From Flavobacterium cellulosilyticum (lineage in GTDB: Bacteria; Bacteroidota; Bacteroidia; Flavobacteriales; Flavobacteriaceae): a stretch of DNA of 64,000 bases. The stretch covers positions 558,001 through 622,000 of the forward strand of contig NZ_SMFK01000001.1 in assembly GCF_004349355.1 (NCBI RefSeq). The letters run 5' to 3'. Positions 60,630 through 64,000 of the stretch are shown here, one piece after another. A program made the position numbers and the translations under genes. Within the stretch, counting starts at the first letter, position 1; each line of letters starts with the position of its first letter. The notes beneath the pieces are model-generated. The model searched no databases, had not been told where the DNA came from, and worked only from the letters and a program-made list of their open reading frames with translations.

Positions 60630-62702
60630 ATGTTACAGAATCCAAAAAGATACACCATTACGGCGGCATTGCCTTATACCAACGGACCCATACACATTGG
60701 GCATTTGGCGGGCGTTTACGTGCCTTCGGATATTTATTCTCGTTATTTACGATTGCAAGGAAGAGATGTTTTGTTTGTGTGCGGAAGCGACGAACACGGC
60801 GTGGCGATTTCGATGAAAGCCAAAAAAGAAGGGGTTACACCTCAGGAAGTAATCGATAAATATGATGGCATTATCCGAAAATCATTCACGGATTTTGGAA
60901 TTTCGTTTGATAATTATTCGAGAACATCGGCTAAGATTCATCACGATACGGCTTCGGAATTTTTTAGAACGCTTTATGAAAAAGGCGATTTTATCGAGGA
61001 AGTGACCGAACAATTGTATGATGCAAAAGCAGACCAATTCTTGGCAGACCGTTTTGTGGTGGGAACTTGCCCACGCTGTGGCAACGAAGAAGCGTATGGC
61101 GATCAATGCGAAAAATGTGGTTCGACTTTGAATGCTACGGATTTGATTAACCCAAAATCGACAATTACGGGAGAAAGTCCGATTATGAAATCGACAAAGC
61201 ACTGGTTTTTGCCTTTGGATCGTTATGAGGAATTTTTGAAAGAATGGATTCTTGTGGGACATAAAAATGACTGGAAACCCAATGTTTACGGACAAGTTAA
61301 ATCTTGGATTGACGGCGGATTAGAACCTCGTGCGGTTACGCGTGACCTAGATTGGGGAATTGATGTTCCTGTTGAAGGTGCCGAAGGAAAAAAATTATAC
61401 GTTTGGTTTGATGCGCCGATTGGCTATATTTCCTCTACGAAAGAATGGGCTGCAAGAGAAGGAAAAGATTGGGAGCCGTACTGGAAAGATCAAGATACGA
61501 AACTGGTTCATTTTATAGGGAAAGACAATATTGTTTTTCACTGTATTATTTTCCCTGCGATGCTAAAAGCCGAAGGAAGTTATATTTTGCCAGACAATGT
61601 GCCGGCGAATGAGTTTTTGAACTTGGAAGGAAATAAATTATCGACGTCTAAAAACTGGGCAGTTTGGTTGCACGAATATTTGGAAGAATTTCCAAATCAG
61701 CAAGATGTGTTGCGTTATGCTTTGACATCGAATGCGCCAGAAACAAAGGACAACGATTTTACCTGGAAAGATTTTCAGGCGAGAAACAACAACGAATTGG
61801 TAGCGATTTTTGGAAATTTCATTAATCGTGTGGTGGTTTTGACCAATAAATATTACGAAGGAATTGTTCCGAGTCCAAACACTTTTTCGGAAGTGGACGA
61901 AGCGACATTAACCGAATTGAAAGCCTATCCAGCCGTAATTTCGAGTTCGATTGAGCGTTATAGATTTCGTGAAGCTTTGGGTGAATTGATGAATGTGGCT
62001 CGTTTGGGAAACAAATATTTGGCCGACGAAGAGCCTTGGAAAATGATAAAAACAGATGCGGGTCGTGTACAAACTCAAATGTATGTGGCTTTGCAAATTG
62101 CAACGGCTTTGAGTTCACTTTGCGAACCTTTCTTGCCTTTTACCGCTACGAAATTATCCCGTATTCTTAAAATTGAAGACAAAATTGATTGGAAAACCGT
62201 ATCTGAGAATTCTGATTTGAATCCTGCCGGACATCAAATTGGCGAAGCGGAATTATTGTTTGCTAAAATTGAAGACGAAGAAATCCAAAAACAAATAGAT
62301 AAATTGGAAGCGACGAAAACAGCCAATACAGCCGAGATTGCTTCGTCCCTCGCAATGACAGAAAAACAAAAAGAATCGATTCAATTTGATGATTTTGCCA
62401 AAATGGATATCCGTGTGGGAACGATTCTCGAAGCAGAAAAAATGCCAAAAGCGAACAAACTATTAATCCTAAAAGTAGATACTGGACTTGATGTTCGCAC
62501 CATTGTTTCAGGAATTGCCGAGAGTTTTAAACCCGAAGATATTATTGGAAAACGAGTAACTGTATTAGTAAATCTAGCACCTAGAAATCTTCGTGGTGTA
62601 GAAAGTCAAGGAATGATTTTGATGTCAACTAACGCCGAAGGAAAATTGGTTTTTGTAAATCCTGATGCAGATAGTGTTGCGAATGGTGAGACGATAAATT
62701 AA
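60630..62702 (+). CDS. metG: Methionine--tRNA ligase with C-terminal tRNA-binding domain
   Basis: 690 residues, class I synthetase. [20 protein letters not shown] holds the HIGH motif near residue 21. The zinc knuckle is [17 protein letters not shown] near residue 145. The KMSKS motif appears as NKLSTSKNW near residue 340. An anticodon-binding helical domain follows, then, from about residue 585, an OB-fold tRNA-binding domain ([20 protein letters not shown]) as in many Bacteroidota. Odd: the linker between them contains [11 protein letters not shown], which is encoded by the dispersed CGCAATGACA element at 62334-62360. Likely inserted in frame. Confidence 0.97.
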   Translation: MLQNPKRYTITAALPYTNGPIHIGHLAGVYVPSDIYSRYLRLQGRDVLFVCGSDEHGVAISMKAKKEGVTPQEVIDKYDGIIRKSFTDFGISFDNYSRTSAKIHHDTASEFFRTLYEKGDFIEEVTEQLYDAKADQFLADRFVVGTCPRCGNEEAYGDQCEKCGSTLNATDLINPKSTITGESPIMKSTKHWFLPLDRYEEFLKEWILVGHKNDWKPNVYGQVKSWIDGGLEPRAVTRDLDWGIDVPVEGAEGKKLYVWFDAPIGYISSTKEWAAREGKDWEPYWKDQDTKLVHFIGKDNIVFHCIIFPAMLKAEGSYILPDNVPANEFLNLEGNKLSTSKNWAVWLHEYLEEFPNQQDVLRYALTSNAPETKDNDFTWKDFQARNNNELVAIFGNFINRVVVLTNKYYEGIVPSPNTFSEVDEATLTELKAYPAVISSSIERYRFREALGELMNVARLGNKYLADEEPWKMIKTDAGRVQTQMYVALQIATALSSLCEPFLPFTATKLSRILKIEDKIDWKTVSENSDLNPAGHQIGEAELLFAKIEDEEIQKQIDKLEATKTANTAEIASSLAMTEKQKESIQFDDFAKMDIRVGTILEAEKMPKANKLLILKVDTGLDVRTIVSGIAESFKPEDIIGKRVTVLVNLAPRNLRGVESQGMILMSTNAEGKLVFVNPDADSVANGETIN
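62334..62360 (+). repeat. CGCAATGACA element, in-frame copy inside metG
   Basis: Reads GAGATTGCTTCGTCCCTCGC then AATGACA, translated EIASSLAMT. It matches the intergenic copy at 60564-60590 with 3 differences in 26. It lies in the flexible linker before the OB-fold domain, a tolerant site. Confidence 0.75.
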
Positions 62703-62713
62703 GAATTTTAAAC

Positions 62714-62746
62714 AACCCAGTCAGGGTTTAAAATCCTGACTGGGTT
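62714..62746. repeat. REP-like palindrome, CCCAGTCAGG type, copy B
   Basis: AACCCAGTCAGG, loop, CCTGACTGGGTT: a perfect 12-bp stem with loop GTTTAAAAT. It shares the core CC-W-GTCAGG with copy A at 22143. It lies 12 bases after the metG stop and before the HAD gene; it may also terminate metG, although the T-tract is short. Confidence 0.7.
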
Positions 62747-62759
62747 AAAAATAAAACTA

Positions 62760-63446
62760 ATGAACCTAAAAGTAATTGCTTTCGACGCTGATGATACTTT
62801 ATTCGTAAACGAAACCTATTTTCTAGAAACGGAAATGAAATTTTGTGATTTGATGAGCGACTATTTGTCTCAGAAAGGGATTTCGCAGGAACTTTTTAAG
62901 GTTGAAATCGATAATTTGAAAATCTATGGATACGGAATCAAGGCTTATATTCTTTCGATGATTGAGGCTGCAATGAAAATTTCCAACAATACAATTCCTG
63001 TTGAAGTCGTTGAAAAAATCATTGAATTCGGAAAAGAATTACTCGATAAACCCATTGTATTATTAGACGGGGTCGAAGAAACATTACAAGCTTTACACGG
63101 AAAATATAAACTAGTTGTCGCCACCAAAGGTGATTTATTAGACCAACGCAGAAAGTTACACAATTCGGGTCTAGGGCATTATTTTCACCATATCGAAGTG
63201 ATGTCTGACAAACAAGAAATAGATTATTCCGATTTGATAAAACGATTGGAAATTCAACCTGAGGAATTTTTTATGATTGGAAACTCCCTGAAATCGGATG
63301 TTTTACCCGTTTTAGCCATTGGCGGACATGCCATTCATATTCCGTTTCACACTACTTGGGAACACGAAAAAATAAACCATAAGGTCATACACGAAAATTT
63401 TAGTACTTGCGAAAAAATGACTGATGTTTTAAAAAAAATTGGATAA
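62760..63446 (+). CDS. HAD-superfamily hydrolase
   Basis: 228 residues. Motif I is IAFDADDTLFVNE at residues 6-18, with the nucleophile Asp and the second Asp. Motif II is VVATKGD near residue 119 (Thr). The Lys of motif III is in the region after it, and motif IV is FFMIGNSLKSDVLPV near residue 173. The inserted cap is helical (residues 18-90), so class C1. Substrate likely a small phosphorylated metabolite. It lies behind metG, 57 bases apart, with the CCCAGTCAGG palindrome between them. Confidence 0.9.
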   Translation: MNLKVIAFDADDTLFVNETYFLETEMKFCDLMSDYLSQKGISQELFKVEIDNLKIYGYGIKAYILSMIEAAMKISNNTIPVEVVEKIIEFGKELLDKPIVLLDGVEETLQALHGKYKLVVATKGDLLDQRRKLHNSGLGHYFHHIEVMSDKQEIDYSDLIKRLEIQPEEFFMIGNSLKSDVLPVLAIGGHAIHIPFHTTWEHEKINHKVIHENFSTCEKMTDVLKKIG

Positions 63447-63576
63447 AACAAATACTAAATATTGCAAAATTCTGATTTACAATATTTTACGCTATTTAGT
63501 TGCCTATTAAGTTGTAGAATTTCTATAATTTTTTACATAATTAACAGATTAATACTATTTATAATATTTATCGATG

Positions 63577-63584
63577 TAAATTTG
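63577..63584 (+). promoter_or_regulatory. Candidate -7 element of the terminal OmpA-family gene
   Basis: TAAATTTG, 24 bases before the ATG at 63608. Confidence 0.5.
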
Positions 63585-63607
63585 TTAAGAACTTAAATTA
63601 TCATATT

Positions 63608-64000
63608 ATGAAAAAAACACTACTAACATTAGCCTTTGCCTTCGCTATAAATACTATAAGCGCGCAAACCGAAACGATTGAAAAAAAAGAAATTGGATTT
63701 AATCAATGGTCTGTTGAATTATCCGGTGGTTTTAACAAACCTCAAAACCATGTAACTCCTGGATATGCATTGAGCGTACTCAGTCCTTATACTATTGATT
63801 TAGGAGTAAGGTATATGTTTAATAATAAATTTGGTTTGAAGCTAGATGGTGGATACAATCATTTTTCTGAAATGAACAATACTCCTTCATTTGACTCAAA
63901 GTATTACAGAGTAGACCTTCAAGCTGTTGCTAACTTAGGTAGAATTATGAGTTTTGAAACATGGACTAATACATTAGGATTATTAGGTCATGCGGGTTTT
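63608..64000 (+). CDS. OmpA-family outer-membrane protein, cut off by window edge
   Basis: First 131 codons only. Signal peptide MKKTLLTLAFAFAINTISAQ, then EIGFNQWSVELSGGFNKPQN, TIDLGVRYMFNNKFGLKLDG and YYRVDLQAVANLGRIM, which are antiparallel barrel strands of the flavobacterial OmpA (P60-like) group. The C-terminal OmpA peptidoglycan-binding domain would lie beyond the window. It stands on its own promoter (TAAATTTG box at 63577). Identity from the barrel pattern only. Confidence 0.8.
   Translation, partial: MKKTLLTLAFAFAINTISAQTETIEKKEIGFNQWSVELSGGFNKPQNHVTPGYALSVLSPYTIDLGVRYMFNNKFGLKLDGGYNHFSEMNNTPSFDSKYYRVDLQAVANLGRIMSFETWTNTLGLLGHAGF

Noticed and set aside
60584..60859. Open frame on the plus strand that begins before metG and runs into it
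   Set aside because: Out of frame with the well-supported metG; Arg/Cys-rich composition with no family; the metG motifs (HIGH, zinc knuckle) are in the other frame.

Overview
The window comes from a Flavobacterium-like member of the Bacteroidota. It is AT-rich, several exported proteins carry type IX secretion C-terminal sorting domains, there are two TonB-dependent receptors with a carboxypeptidase-regulatory-like N-terminus, and the families DUF4270, DUF4292 and DUF4286 typical of Flavobacteriia are present. Many genes are preceded by the Bacteroidota -7 element TAnnTTTG rather than by a Shine-Dalgarno-type leader. I see no rRNA, tRNA, CRISPR array, phage or transposase gene. Most of the window is ordinary chromosome; the unusual part is its spacers.

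Layout. 1-2.5 kb: truncated LD-carboxypeptidase, a small outer-membrane barrel protein and a lipoprotein hydrolase. 3.1-6.5 kb: three-gene operon of circularly permuted ATP-grasp, alpha-E and transglutaminase proteins, a predicted peptide-ligation or protein-modification module. 6.6-13.4 kb: a minus-strand run of flippase, dut, sugar nucleotidyltransferase, TPR protein, DUF4292 lipoprotein and EnvC-like activator (envelope). 13.6-18.4 kb: a secreted T9SS cargo protein and a large TonB-dependent receptor. 18.8-23.4 kb: biotin operon bioF-bioD-bioA plus a ketoacyl synthase. 23.5-25.4 kb: atpD-atpC. 25.7-33.2 kb: second TonB receptor, glmS, a DUF4270 lipoprotein and a glycogen-synthase-like protein. 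33.3-43.6 kb (plus strand): panC, panD, a PAP2 phosphatase, a DUF190-like protein, a response-regulator remnant, radA, a carboxylesterase, TerB-like and eRF1-like proteins, an unusual AsmA-like/GT51 protein and a secreted PQQ sugar dehydrogenase. 43.6-50.7 kb: aldo/keto reductase, a frameshifted OmpA lipoprotein, exonuclease III, a bifunctional aminolipid acyltransferase, two small membrane proteins and a dehydrogenase-VOC fusion. 50.9-64 kb: nhaA, proC, mgtE, rsmA, a DUF4286 protein, a TPR protein, serS, a DMP19-like protein, a CDGSH protein, an unlisted 56-residue basic protein, metG, a HAD hydrolase and a partial OmpA-family porin.

The most noteworthy signal is a dense population of short dispersed elements. 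They include perfect palindromes, degenerate word-like repeats, and a structured element present three times with conserved flanks around a non-conserved hairpin (possibly the Flavo-1 RNA motif). They fill nearly every spacer of the biotin operon and many others. Two have apparently entered genes in frame: in the linker of metG and in a loop of bioF, much like Rickettsia palindromic elements. Other points to check are the OmpA frameshift, the AsmA-like/transglycosylase fusion, the dehydrogenase-VOC fusion, and starts that lie downstream of the longest open frame because the -7 box would otherwise sit inside the gene.
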